Assembly: GCA_028704945.1 (NCBI GenBank) | Contig: JAQWEL010000003.1 | Coordinates: 89,069 to 153,068 of the forward strand | DNA length: 64,000 nt | From: Patescibacteria group bacterium | GTDB taxonomy: Bacteria > Patescibacteriota > Patescibacteriia > Patescibacteriales > Patescibacteriaceae | Reading direction: 5' to 3' | Made by a program: the position numbers and the translations under genes | Notes under the pieces: generated by a model | What the model saw: only the letters and a program-made list of their open reading frames with translations | The model's database searches: none | What the model was told of the DNA's origin: nothing | Shown here: in pieces, positions 41,216 to 48,358 of the stretch | How positions within the stretch are numbered: the first letter of the stretch is position 1 | How the letters are laid out: every line of letters begins with the position of its first letter

Positions 41216-42433
41216 TTAAAGACTTACTATTATTTTCTCGCCTAAACAGTGATTTTTTTCATCTTTAACTTCAACATCAAAAAAATATTCAGTTTTGGCA
41301 AAATATTTACCAGCTCTTTTCCCGGTAATAATTCCTGGCAAATTTTTATTTAAAAATTTTTGATAAAAATCTTTTTCTAAGCTAACCGATAATTCTCTCA
41401 ATAATCTTGCTCTTTTCTTAATGACATCGGAACTATTTTGACCTGGCAAAGAAAAAGCCGGGGTTATTTCATGAGCAGAAAATGGAAAAACGTGAATTTT
41501 GCTAAATTTAATTTTTTTAACAAAAGCGCAAGTATCTTCAAAATCCTGATCTGTTTCCCCGGGAAAGCCGACGATAATATCAGTGGTGATAGCAAAATCA
41601 GGCATTAACTTCCTAATTTTATTAATCCTATCTTCAAAATAAGCAATCCGATAAGGCCGATTCATTAATCTTAAAATTTTATCAGATCCAGACTGCAAGC
41701 TAATATGCAAATGTTTGGCTAATAAAAGATTTTTATAATATAAATCAATTAACTCGTCGCTTACTTCGGTAATTTCAATAGAACTTAAACGATATGGAAT
41801 ATTACCGCCCAAAGCTAACATTTTTTTTAATAAGCCGCTTAGATTGGTATTTGTTTCTTCGTCCTTATATAAACCAAGATGAATGCCAGTTAAGATGATT
41901 TCCGGATATTTTTTATCCACAGCCTTTTGCGTTTCGCCAAGAACCTCGTTCAATGGCCGGCTCCACAACTTTCCTCTTGAATAAGGGATAATGCAATAAG
42001 AACAAAATTGTTCACAGCCATCTTGGACCTTAATCGTGTAGCGACTCCTATTAGAGGCAACTAATTCGGTATGCTTAATTAAACTTATTTTTTTTAAACT
42101 AAAATATTCAGCAATGGCTTGCGCTAAAATTTCCGGGTTCTTATCTGTTAAAACTAAATCAACTCCAAAATTTCTAAGATCATTACCATAAATTCTAGCC
42201 CAACAGCCAACCAAAATTAGCTTAGCTTTAGGATTATCTTTTTTAGCTAAAGCAAGCATTCTGGAGTTTTTATGTCCGGTAGCCTTAGTAACACTACAGG
42301 TATTAATAATCGCTAAATCGGCTCCGACATTAATTGGACTTAAGCCAAATTCTTTTAAATATATTTTTAAACGCTCGCTGTCATATTGATTGACTTTACA
42401 GCCAAGCGTATATATTTTAAAAGTTTTTATCAT
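41216..42433 (-). CDS. mtaB: tRNA t6A37 methylthiotransferase MtaB
   Basis: A 405-residue radical-SAM methylthiotransferase. The N-terminal UPF0004 domain has TLGCKVNQYDSE (C12), IINTCSVTK and VGCWARIYG, whose cysteines hold one iron-sulfur cluster. The radical-SAM core has CEQFCSYCIIPYSRG, whose C-x3-C-x2-C holds the second. HISLQSGSDKILRLMNRPY and TDIIVGFPGETD are the other typical motifs. A short TRAM-like C-terminus ends the protein. The KVNQYDSE form is typical of MtaB/YqeV rather than MiaB. It adds a methylthio group to threonylcarbamoyl-adenosine at position 37 of tRNAs. The tRNA-Thr gene lies immediately upstream on the same strand. Confidence 0.93.
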   Translation of the reverse strand: MIKTFKIYTLGCKVNQYDSERLKIYLKEFGLSPINVGADLAIINTCSVTKATGHKNSRMLALAKKDNPKAKLILVGCWARIYGNDLRNFGVDLVLTDKNPEILAQAIAEYFSLKKISLIKHTELVASNRSRYTIKVQDGCEQFCSYCIIPYSRGKLWSRPLNEVLGETQKAVDKKYPEIILTGIHLGLYKDEETNTNLSGLLKKMLALGGNIPYRLSSIEITEVSDELIDLYYKNLLLAKHLHISLQSGSDKILRLMNRPYRIAYFEDRINKIRKLMPDFAITTDIIVGFPGETDQDFEDTCAFVKKIKFSKIHVFPFSAHEITPAFSLPGQNSSDVIKKRARLLRELSVSLEKDFYQKFLNKNLPGIITGKRAGKYFAKTEYFFDVEVKDEKNHCLGEKIIVSL

Positions 42434-42445
42434 AAATTTTTTATA

Positions 42446-42470
42446 AAAAAAGACGAAATAAATCGTCTTG
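42446..42470 (-). terminator. Terminator of the tRNA transcript
   Basis: A seven-bp stem (AAGACGA at 42450-42456 with TCGTCTT at 42463-42469) followed by a T run on the minus strand, nine bases beyond tRNA-Thr. Confidence 0.78.
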
Positions 42471-42478
42471 AAAAAATG

Positions 42479-42551
42479 AGCCGTCTGTCGGGCTCGGACC
42501 GACGACCTACGGTTTACAAAACCGTTGCTCTACCAACTGAGCTAAGACGGC
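42479..42551 (-). tRNA. tRNA-Thr (anticodon TGT)
   Basis: Seventy-three bases fold as a tRNA on the minus strand. The acceptor GCCGTCT pairs with AGACGGC. The D-arm has AGCTCAGTTGGTAGAGCA. The anticodon stem ACGGT/ACCGT closes a TTTGTAA loop with anticodon TGT (codon ACA), and the T-arm contains GGTCCGAGCCCGA with a variant T-loop. No CCA is encoded; the discriminator reads T. The unusual discriminator and T-loop are worth checking. Confidence 0.88.
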
Positions 42552-42641
42552 AGTAGTGATTATACCAACTGCCTGCCCGCAGTGCTAAGTACACAGCTTA
42601 TGCAGGCGGGCCTGTCCGCCTCGGGTGGAAGCTAAGACGGC
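42540..42641. repeat. 12-bp direct repeat flanking a GC-rich palindromic insert
   Basis: AGCTAAGACGGC occurs at 42540-42551 (the start of tRNA-Thr) and again at 42630-42641, 90 bases apart. The unit between them carries a GC-rich patch at 42571-42625 that stands out from the AT-rich surroundings. In it GCCTGC pairs with GCAGGC, and GCCCGC with GCGGGC. Confidence 0.6.
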
Positions 42642-42659
42642 TGGTATGTTAAAAATCAG

Positions 42660-42732
42660 TGCGCTGTACTGGATTCGAACCAGTGACCTTCTGCTTAAAA
42701 GGCAGCTGCTCTACCGACTGAGCTAACAGCGC
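42660..42732 (-). tRNA. tRNA-Lys (anticodon TTT)
   Basis: Seventy-three bases on the minus strand form a complete tRNA. The acceptor GCGCTGT pairs with ACAGCGC, and the discriminator is A. The D-arm is AGCTCAGTCGGTAGAGC. The anticodon loop CTTTTAA has anticodon TTT, and the T-arm has the canonical GGTTCGAATCC. CCA is not encoded. The outermost anticodon-stem pair is a G-A mismatch. Confidence 0.93.
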
Positions 42733-42793
42733 AAAATTACCATTTAAAACAAAAATTAAAATCGCCAAAAAATTCAGGCAATTTTACAAAGGT

Positions 42794-42822
42794 ATAATAA
42801 CATATAACTATATAAATATCAA
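42794..42822 (-). promoter_or_regulatory. Promoter of the tRNA-Lys/tRNA-Thr transcript
   Basis: TTGATA (42822-42817), a 17-base spacer and TATTAT (42799-42794), about 60 bases before tRNA-Lys. Confidence 0.6.
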
Positions 42823-42876
42823 GACCTTATAAAGACTATTTTTTGTGGCTATTTATTAACTTATTTTAAACAAATT

Positions 42877-43473
42877 TTAAACATTCAAAACTTCAAAAAT
42901 AAACTTCACTAAGATATAAGATACGAATACCAGCACCACGCCACCAAAGGCCCAAATTAATATTTTTGTAGCTTTGGCAATTTTAACATCATTACCTTGA
43001 GCCGTCATCCACATCCAACCGCCATAAACCACCATTGCTACTGTTATTGTACCAATAATGGATAGAAAAATATTAATCACTCTGCCAACTATGGTTGCCA
43101 GAGCCTCGGCTGGCCTAGCCGCAGATAATCCTCCTAAAACATCCGGTAAAGACTCAATAACATGCTCTGCTTCAACTATGCCTATCGGCGATGATGAAGC
43201 GACAACTGGAACAGTTGAAGTAACTGCCACAAATTCACAATCATTGCCAGCAGCATTCGCTTTGTAACCATCATAATATCGACAATTAACTCCAAAACTA
43301 TCGATATCGTCACACTCTTGTTTTGTATTAGTTGTTGTGTAATTAGTGGTAGTATACGAGACTGATGGGTCAGGCGAATAAATACAAGCACAACAACCAA
43401 TGGCTAAAACAACAACACGTGGTAATAATAGGTTCAAAAAAATAAGACACAAAATAATAATATTTTTTTTCAT
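42877..43473 (-). CDS. T4SS-type pilin-like two-helix membrane protein (copy B)
   Basis: A 198-residue exported protein. It has a hydrophobic signal (IIILCLIFLNLLLPRVVVLA), then a soluble region with Cys pairs (CCACIYSPD, ECDDIDSFGVNC). A C-terminal block of two helices follows: IINIFLSIIGTITVAMVVYGGWMWMTAQGN and a second, LIWAFGGVVLVFVSYILVKFIFE. The glycine-rich VYGGWMWMTAQGND between helices is the signature of T4SS-pilin/VirB2-like proteins widespread in candidate phyla. Its partner at 43479-44042 has the same plan, and only five bases separate them. A role in a pilus or secretion filament is likely, but its own VirB machinery is not in view. Confidence 0.78.
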   Translation of the reverse strand: MKKNIIILCLIFLNLLLPRVVVLAIGCCACIYSPDPSVSYTTTNYTTTNTKQECDDIDSFGVNCRYYDGYKANAAGNDCEFVAVTSTVPVVASSSPIGIVEAEHVIESLPDVLGGLSAARPAEALATIVGRVINIFLSIIGTITVAMVVYGGWMWMTAQGNDVKIAKATKILIWAFGGVVLVFVSYILVKFIFEVLNV

Positions 43474-43478
43474 ATAAT

Positions 43479-44042
43479 TTAAGCGCCGATGGCTTCAAAG
43501 AAAAATTTAACAAATACGTAAGCCAGAAATATAATAGCCAAACCGATAGCAGACCACATGATAATTGCTTTACCTTGAGCTACTTTTTTATCATTACCAG
43601 CCGAAGTTAACCACAGGAATCCGCCATAAACTAACATTAATAAGGTAACTGTGCCAACAATAGATAAAATCATAGATATAATCCGGCCGATAATAGTCGG
43701 GATGTCAGTTGTTCCGATAGGATTAGTCAAATATATTGCCCCCGGAATTGCATTCACCTTTGCCTTAGGAGTCGTTGTTGCGGGAGTAATCAAAGGCGTG
43801 CTAGTGGACACGCAAGCCATGTTATTTTGCGGGATATAATTATCAAAATACAAACAAATTAAGGTGGGGTCATGAACAGCTGGCGCTTCGCAGGTATCTT
43901 TATCCGGTGAAACAGCTGCTGTTACCTCTTTTATAGTATTGGCAAACGATGTGCAACGGCAACAACCATCAGCCAAAGCAAAAAATCTTGGCACCAACAA
44001 AACAAATAAACTAATAAATGAAATGGTAAATATTTTTTTCAT
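43479..44042 (-). CDS. T4SS-type pilin-like two-helix membrane protein (copy A)
   Basis: A 187-residue paralogue of the next gene. The order is an N-terminal signal (TISFISLFVLLVPRFFALA), a CCRCTSFANT-type Cys cluster and a variable soluble part. The two-helix block is IIGRIISMILSIVGTVTLLMLVYGGFLWLTSAGND, then KAIIMWSAIGLAIIFLAYVFVKFFFEAIGA. The helices align closely with copy B, but the N-terminal soluble domains differ, so the duplication is old or domain-shuffled. It is the first gene of the pair and has an extended -10 promoter. Confidence 0.8.
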   Translation of the reverse strand: MKKIFTISFISLFVLLVPRFFALADGCCRCTSFANTIKEVTAAVSPDKDTCEAPAVHDPTLICLYFDNYIPQNNMACVSTSTPLITPATTTPKAKVNAIPGAIYLTNPIGTTDIPTIIGRIISMILSIVGTVTLLMLVYGGFLWLTSAGNDKKVAQGKAIIMWSAIGLAIIFLAYVFVKFFFEAIGA

Positions 44043-44055
44043 ATTGTTTTCTTTT

Positions 44056-44064
44056 ATTATAACA
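44056..44064 (-). promoter_or_regulatory. Extended -10 promoter of the pilin pair
   Basis: TGTTATAAT on the minus strand (TG one base before a perfect TATAAT at 44061-44056), 14 bases before the ATG. It overlaps the T tract of the upstream terminator. Confidence 0.55.
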
Positions 44065-44094
44065 AAAAAACCGTCACTTTAAAATAGCAACGGT
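44065..44094 (-). terminator. Terminator of the 330-aa membrane gene
   Basis: ACCGT/ACGGT arms (44070-44074 with 44090-44094) followed by a T run on the minus strand, 18 bases past the stop at 44113. Confidence 0.6.
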
Positions 44095-44112
44095 CTTGGG
44101 GGTAAATATAAG

Positions 44113-45105
44113 TTAAGCTTGGGTGTAAATAAGTTTTTTAGGCTTAGCTGACTGAACGATTAACATTATTGTTGATATGATTGCGCCGACAAAAGATCCA
44201 ATCATTAGCAATATTATCAAACAATAGGCGATATTGGCGCTGAAATTAGCAATAGTATTTTCAAAAAAACCTAACCAAGTATTAACGTTGGAAAATAATT
44301 CTCTTTGAGAATTGTCATAAATCATCCAAACGAATTTTGTTTCTTGATCGGCGGCAATTTGAAAGTTATGGGGAGTCGACACGACTTGATGTTTTTGTTG
44401 TTCAATCATATTGATATCAAGCACCTTGTCAAAATCAATTTTACCAAAACCATTTTTGTCGGAATAATTGACTGGATTATTAGTCAAAAATACTGACTTA
44501 GCATTGCCTTCGATAACGCCCTGATATTTTTCGCCTGATTTTATAATCGCTTTGCTATTAATTGAATAACCGCGATTGTAATATTCCATAATTGCTTTAT
44601 CAAGCAATTCGTCACCGGTTAAGTTTTTGGCTGGCACGGCTTGTTTGTCTTGGAAAGCATTATACAGGAAAATAATCGAGATGAAGAAGATAGCGGTAAA
44701 GACTGCTAATAAAGCAATCAAGGTTTTGTTAATGAATCTTGGCAAATATTGCTTTTCCGGCGGAGGAACTTTTTCCTTTTTTTCCGGCTTGTATTCGGGT
44801 GTAGGGTGTTGTTGATCAGCCCACTTTTTCAATAATTCTTCATCTGAGTCAGCTTTTACTTCTGGCCCAAAAAATGGTTCGGGTAATACTGGCCGGGCAA
44901 CGACGATAGCCTTGGGGGTTGAATCAGGTTTAGGCTCGGATTTAATTTTTTTTGGCGCGTTTAATTTTGCTTGCGTCCGTCCATTAAGAGTAGCTTCCTC
45001 CTCAACAACTCTCCATTCGGCTTCCTCAATAACCCTTTCTTGTGGCAAAGTTCTGTCTTTTTTCACTAAAGGGTTATTACCATTTCCATCGGTTAGCTTT
45101 TTCAT
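44113..45105 (-). CDS. Unrecognised two-helix membrane protein with a charged N-terminus
   Basis: A 330-residue protein I cannot assign. The first 130 residues are highly charged and Pro/Lys/Glu-rich (ERVIEEAEWRVVEEEATL, then EYKPEKKEKVPPPEK), suggesting a disordered cytoplasmic region. A first membrane helix follows (LIALLAVFTAIFFISIIFLY). Then comes a roughly 120-residue soluble part with beta-like segments (YQGVIEGNAKSVFL, HQVVSTPHNFQIAAD), and a second long helix near the end (IAYCLIILLMIGSFVGAIISTIML). A GGAG Shine-Dalgarno lies seven bases upstream and a consensus promoter drives it. It sits next to the pilin pair, so it might belong to the same surface system. Confidence 0.6.
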   Translation of the reverse strand: MKKLTDGNGNNPLVKKDRTLPQERVIEEAEWRVVEEEATLNGRTQAKLNAPKKIKSEPKPDSTPKAIVVARPVLPEPFFGPEVKADSDEELLKKWADQQHPTPEYKPEKKEKVPPPEKQYLPRFINKTLIALLAVFTAIFFISIIFLYNAFQDKQAVPAKNLTGDELLDKAIMEYYNRGYSINSKAIIKSGEKYQGVIEGNAKSVFLTNNPVNYSDKNGFGKIDFDKVLDINMIEQQKHQVVSTPHNFQIAADQETKFVWMIYDNSQRELFSNVNTWLGFFENTIANFSANIAYCLIILLMIGSFVGAIISTIMLIVQSAKPKKLIYTQA

Positions 45106-45166
45106 TAGAAAACTCCAGTAATTTATTTAACTTATATTATTTTTAATGTACTAATTTAACGACTAA

Positions 45167-45195
45167 ATTATATCATATTTTATTATAATTGTCAA
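45167..45195 (-). promoter_or_regulatory. Consensus sigma70 promoter of the 330-aa gene
   Basis: TTGACA (45195-45190), a 17-base spacer and TATAAT (45172-45167): a perfect match. Confidence 0.82.
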
Positions 45196-45221
45196 TATAT
45201 AAGCTAAATACAGCTAATAAT

Positions 45222-45258
45222 AAATAAAAAACTCGATAATACATAGGTAAAATCGAGT
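45222..45258 (-). terminator. Terminator of the zinc-ribbon gene
   Basis: A seven-bp stem (ACTCGAT at 45231-45237 with ATCGAGT at 45252-45258) followed by a T run on the minus strand. Confidence 0.75.
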
Positions 45259-45283
45259 CTATTTCTTGTGTTAAAAGGTTATT

Positions 45284-45670
45284 CTATACTTTATTTTCTT
45301 GTCTGTCTTTCTTTATTTTTGTGTAATATTCTATGGTTTGAAACAGCTTTACTAAGGCATCATAGTCTTTTTGTTCGCCGTTCAGGCTTCCTTTCGAGCC
45401 AAGTTCAGTTAATTCTTGATACTTTTTTTCAAAAAATAACATCAACTTTCTGTCCGGTTTTACCAGCTGATCAATGCCTGCCAACTCGTTTAAGTGATAA
45501 ACTTTATCAAAAAGTTCGATTTGATCTTTTTCTTGCGGACCAATTTTTCTATGGCAAATTGGGCAAACAGGGTTACTGAACCCTTTAGTTGATTGTTTAC
45601 TTGGATATCCACCTCTAAGTCCATAGCCTGTGCCGCTAGCGTGCGTCACGCGTCTGCCTGAATTAGACAT
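45284..45670 (-). CDS. Unrecognised protein with one CxxC zinc-ribbon pair, 128 aa
   Basis: I place the start at ATG 45670, because GGGGG lies four bases upstream; the in-frame ATG at 45697 lacks such a site. The 128-residue protein starts with a Ser/Gly-rich tail (SNSGRRVTHASGTGYGLRGG) and has a CPICHRKIG pair with nearby His residues. Helical segments include ELFDKVYHLNEL and RKLMLFFEKKYQEL, and it ends in a charged stretch (KIKKDRQENK). One CxxC alone does not prove metal binding; a second pair is absent. The promoter is close to consensus. No function can be assigned. Confidence 0.58.
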   Translation of the reverse strand: MSNSGRRVTHASGTGYGLRGGYPSKQSTKGFSNPVCPICHRKIGPQEKDQIELFDKVYHLNELAGIDQLVKPDRKLMLFFEKKYQELTELGSKGSLNGEQKDYDALVKLFQTIEYYTKIKKDRQENKV

Positions 45671-45785
45671 TATTCCCCCACTATATTTGTTGAACAATTA
45701 CTTAACCAAAAATTACTATTAAAAAACAAAGAATGCATAGAATCCTCTTTTCTATTAATTTTTTAAAAAACTATTATAGAAGTAT

Positions 45786-45813
45786 ATTATAATACTTTTT
45801 TATATTTTGTCAA
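45786..45813 (-). promoter_or_regulatory. Promoter of the zinc-ribbon gene
   Basis: TTGACA (45813-45808), a 16-base spacer and TATAAT (45791-45786). The leader is about 110 bases and its content is unexplained. The -35 box lies just four bases beyond the recG stop. Confidence 0.7.
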
Positions 45814-45816
45814 TAT

Positions 45817-47883
45817 CTACTCCAAATGGACGCTGGTTTGATTATTAAGCTTAGCTTTAATAATTTGATCTTCTAAGCCAGCTGGATTATTTTTAATAAA
45901 TTCTTTAGCTGAATCCTTGGCCAATTTCATTAAGTCTAAATCAAATAAATTAGCTAATTTAAGCTCTGGAAAACCTTTTTGCAAAACACCGAAAACTTCA
46001 CCCGGTCCTCTGAATTTCAAATCAACCTCCGCTAAATCAAAGCCCGAAGAATATTGTTCCAAACATTTTAACCTCTCTAAGCTCTTCATCGAGATATCTT
46101 CAGCCATTAGCAAGCAATATGATTTGTTCTCACCGCGACCAACTCGACCGCGATACTGATGCAATTGCGCCAAACCGAAACGTTCAGCCGATTCAATCAT
46201 CATCACAGTGGCGTTAGGAATATCAACGCCCACTTCAACCACGGCCGTGGAAACTAATACTTTTATCTGGCCTGATACAAAATCGGACATTATTCTTTCT
46301 TTTTCTTTGGCAGAAAGTTTGCCGTGCAAAAGCCCAACTTCGTAATCAGAAAAAATCTCTTTATTCAGTCGTTCATATTCCTCCTTGGCTGACTTGGCGC
46401 CAAATTTATCCGAGGGGTCAATCAACGGACAAATTATAAAAACCTGATGATTAGCTTTAAGTTCATTAATGATTAAATCATAAGCCTTGGGTCGCTCTGA
46501 ACTAGTGATAATTTTAGTTTCAACCGGTTGGCGGCCCACTGGCGACTGCTTGATTATTGAAATTGATAATTCATCATATAACGCCAAAGCCATCGTCCGC
46601 GGAATTGGTGTTGCTGTCATGGATAATAAATGCGGAACAATGTTTTCTTGGTTGCCTTTCTTGATAATCAGCTCACCTCTTTGCAAAACGCCAAAACGAT
46701 GTTGTTCGTCAATTATGGTTAAAGCTAAGTCTCTAAAAGTTATTTTTTCTTGAATTAAAGCATGCGTCCCGATAATAATGTCGGCTGCTTCGGTTATTTC
46801 ATTAACTTTCAAGCGTTTGCTATCGGAGCGGCTTGATAATTTTTTTTCTGAAGCAGTAATCAGACCGATTTTAATCGGCCAATCAGCTAAAAATTTAACA
46901 AAGGTGTTGTAATGCTGTTTAGCTAATATTTCTGTCGGCGCCATTACAGCCGTTTGATTAAAATTCAAGCTCGTATTCAAAGCGCAAATCATGGCAACGA
47001 TTGTTTTGCCTGAACCAACATCCCCTTCCAAAAGTCTGGTCATCGGTTTTTTTGAACTAATGTCTTGTAATATTTCCCAAGTTGCCTTTTTTTGAGCTGC
47101 CGTCAGATCAAATGGCAACTGACTGGTAAAACGCCTAATTTCTTCACCTTTAAAATCAATCATCTTAGCTGTCTTAATTGATAAGCCCTGCTTCATTAGT
47201 TGCGCCTCTAATTGTAATAAAAATAATTCATCAAAAGATAGTCGATATTTCGCTTTAGCTAAGCTTTTATCATCTTGAGGAAAATGAATTTCTTTAATCG
47301 ACCAAGCTAAATCAGCTAAATCATTTTTTTGCTTAATCAGCTTCGGCAACCAATCTTCAACAACTCCAACTAACTTTAAGGTTTCGGAAATAAAAAATCG
47401 AAGCTGTTTTTGCGATAGCCCTTGGGTTAAATGATAGTTAGGCACTAAGCCCGAAGTATGTATATTTTGTCCGCCTACAATTTTCTCATACATTGGGGAG
47501 CTAAAATACGGTCCGGTAAAATCCTCATCTACTTTGCCGGCTAAAGAAATTTTATCTCCTGATTTAATATTATTGGCAATAAATGGCTGATTAAACCAAA
47601 CAACTTTAACTAAGCCGCTGGAATCGGACACTAAGGCTTCGGTAATCTTTAAGCGACGGTTAGCTGATTGCTTAGTAGCAATCATTTCTACTGTCCCGGT
47701 AACATTGGCGCGAGTACCTGAGCGAAGATCGACAATTAATGTTATTAAACTAAAATCGTCATATCTAAACGGAAAATAATAAATTAAATCCTCCCAAGTT
47801 AAAATACCTAAAGCTTTTAACTTGGCGGCCATAGCTTTGCCAATTCTTGGTAAAGTCTCAACTTTGTTCTTTAATAAATCCAT
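45817..47883 (-). CDS. recG: ATP-dependent DNA helicase RecG
   Basis: A 688-residue SF2 helicase of normal RecG length. The N-terminal wedge/OB domain has IGKAMAAKLKALGILTWEDL and the typical DLIYYFPFRYDD motif. Helicase motifs follow: LLEGDVGSGKT (Walker A), APTEILAKQHY, IIDEQHRFGV (DEQH box), LSMTATPIPRT and QYRGRVGRGENKSYC (motif VI). Near the end lie VDLKFRGPGEVFG and its Q-rich tail. RecG drives fork regression and branch migration at stalled forks and Holliday junctions. It stands alone with a TTGGTT/TATAAT promoter. All motifs appear intact. Confidence 0.96.
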   Translation of the reverse strand: MDLLKNKVETLPRIGKAMAAKLKALGILTWEDLIYYFPFRYDDFSLITLIVDLRSGTRANVTGTVEMIATKQSANRRLKITEALVSDSSGLVKVVWFNQPFIANNIKSGDKISLAGKVDEDFTGPYFSSPMYEKIVGGQNIHTSGLVPNYHLTQGLSQKQLRFFISETLKLVGVVEDWLPKLIKQKNDLADLAWSIKEIHFPQDDKSLAKAKYRLSFDELFLLQLEAQLMKQGLSIKTAKMIDFKGEEIRRFTSQLPFDLTAAQKKATWEILQDISSKKPMTRLLEGDVGSGKTIVAMICALNTSLNFNQTAVMAPTEILAKQHYNTFVKFLADWPIKIGLITASEKKLSSRSDSKRLKVNEITEAADIIIGTHALIQEKITFRDLALTIIDEQHRFGVLQRGELIIKKGNQENIVPHLLSMTATPIPRTMALALYDELSISIIKQSPVGRQPVETKIITSSERPKAYDLIINELKANHQVFIICPLIDPSDKFGAKSAKEEYERLNKEIFSDYEVGLLHGKLSAKEKERIMSDFVSGQIKVLVSTAVVEVGVDIPNATVMMIESAERFGLAQLHQYRGRVGRGENKSYCLLMAEDISMKSLERLKCLEQYSSGFDLAEVDLKFRGPGEVFGVLQKGFPELKLANLFDLDLMKLAKDSAKEFIKNNPAGLEDQIIKAKLNNQTSVHLE

Positions 47884-47889
47884 TATTAA

Positions 47890-47918
47890 ATTATATGGGA
47901 TAATAAAAAAATAACCAA
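47890..47918 (-). promoter_or_regulatory. recG promoter
   Basis: TTGGTT (47918-47913), a 17-base spacer and TATAAT (47895-47890), giving a leader of only a few bases. Confidence 0.6.
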
Positions 47919-47946
47919 ATTAATAGCTTTTTTTGTTTTTTTAGAC

Positions 47947-47979
47947 TACCTTGTATTAAAAGGTAATATGTGATACCAT
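47947..47979 (+). promoter_or_regulatory. Promoter and inverted-repeat operator of the PadR-PspC pair
   Basis: TTGTAT at 47951-47956, a 17-base spacer and TACCAT at 47974-47979, with TG one base before the -10. The inverted repeat TACCTT, seven bases, AAGGTA (47947-47952 and 47960-47965) overlaps the -35 region and is a likely PadR site. Confidence 0.62.
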
Positions 47980-48009
47980 AAAAATATCTATAAGCTAAAC
48001 ATCTTAATT

Positions 48010-48354
48010 ATGGAACAAACTGATTTTCAAAAATCTTTAGACAACGCTGAAGCGCAAATGCGTAAAGGAGTCTTGGAATTTGCAATTTTGCTCGTAATCG
48101 CAAAAAAGAAAACTTACGCTAACGAAATAATCACTCAACTTCAGGACGTTAAGTTAACAGTCGTAGAAGGAACTATCTATCCTCTGCTTTCTCGACTGAA
48201 AAATTCTGGTTTATTAAATTATGACTGGGAAGAATCAAAGGCGGGACCGCCGCGTAAATATTATACCTTAACTGAAAAAGGGAGCCGGTTTTTGGCTGGC
48301 TGCGAAACACAATGGCAGTCATTGGAAAAAGCAATCGCTAACTTAAAAAAATAA
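48010..48354 (+). CDS. PadR-family transcriptional regulator
   Basis: A 114-residue winged-helix protein. The PadR core covers about residues 18-95: KGVLEFAILLVIAKKKTYANEI, VEGTIYPLLSRLKNSGLL and the wing AGPPRKYYTLTEKG. PadR proteins usually repress a neighbouring membrane or transport gene and act as dimers. Here the gene overlaps an inverted repeat at its promoter and lies four bases before the PspC-domain gene, an arrangement seen widely in Gram-positive bacteria and candidate phyla. Its ligand is unknown. It is a short PadR form, without the long C-terminal helix of some members. Confidence 0.9.
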   Translation: MEQTDFQKSLDNAEAQMRKGVLEFAILLVIAKKKTYANEIITQLQDVKLTVVEGTIYPLLSRLKNSGLLNYDWEESKAGPPRKYYTLTEKGSRFLAGCETQWQSLEKAIANLKK

Positions 48355-48358
48355 TTAT

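Noticed and set aside
42434..42876. Additional genes between mtaB and the pilin pair
   Set aside because: The stretch is filled by two tRNAs, a terminator, the GC-rich insert and the tRNA promoter; no further coding frame with a start signal was found.
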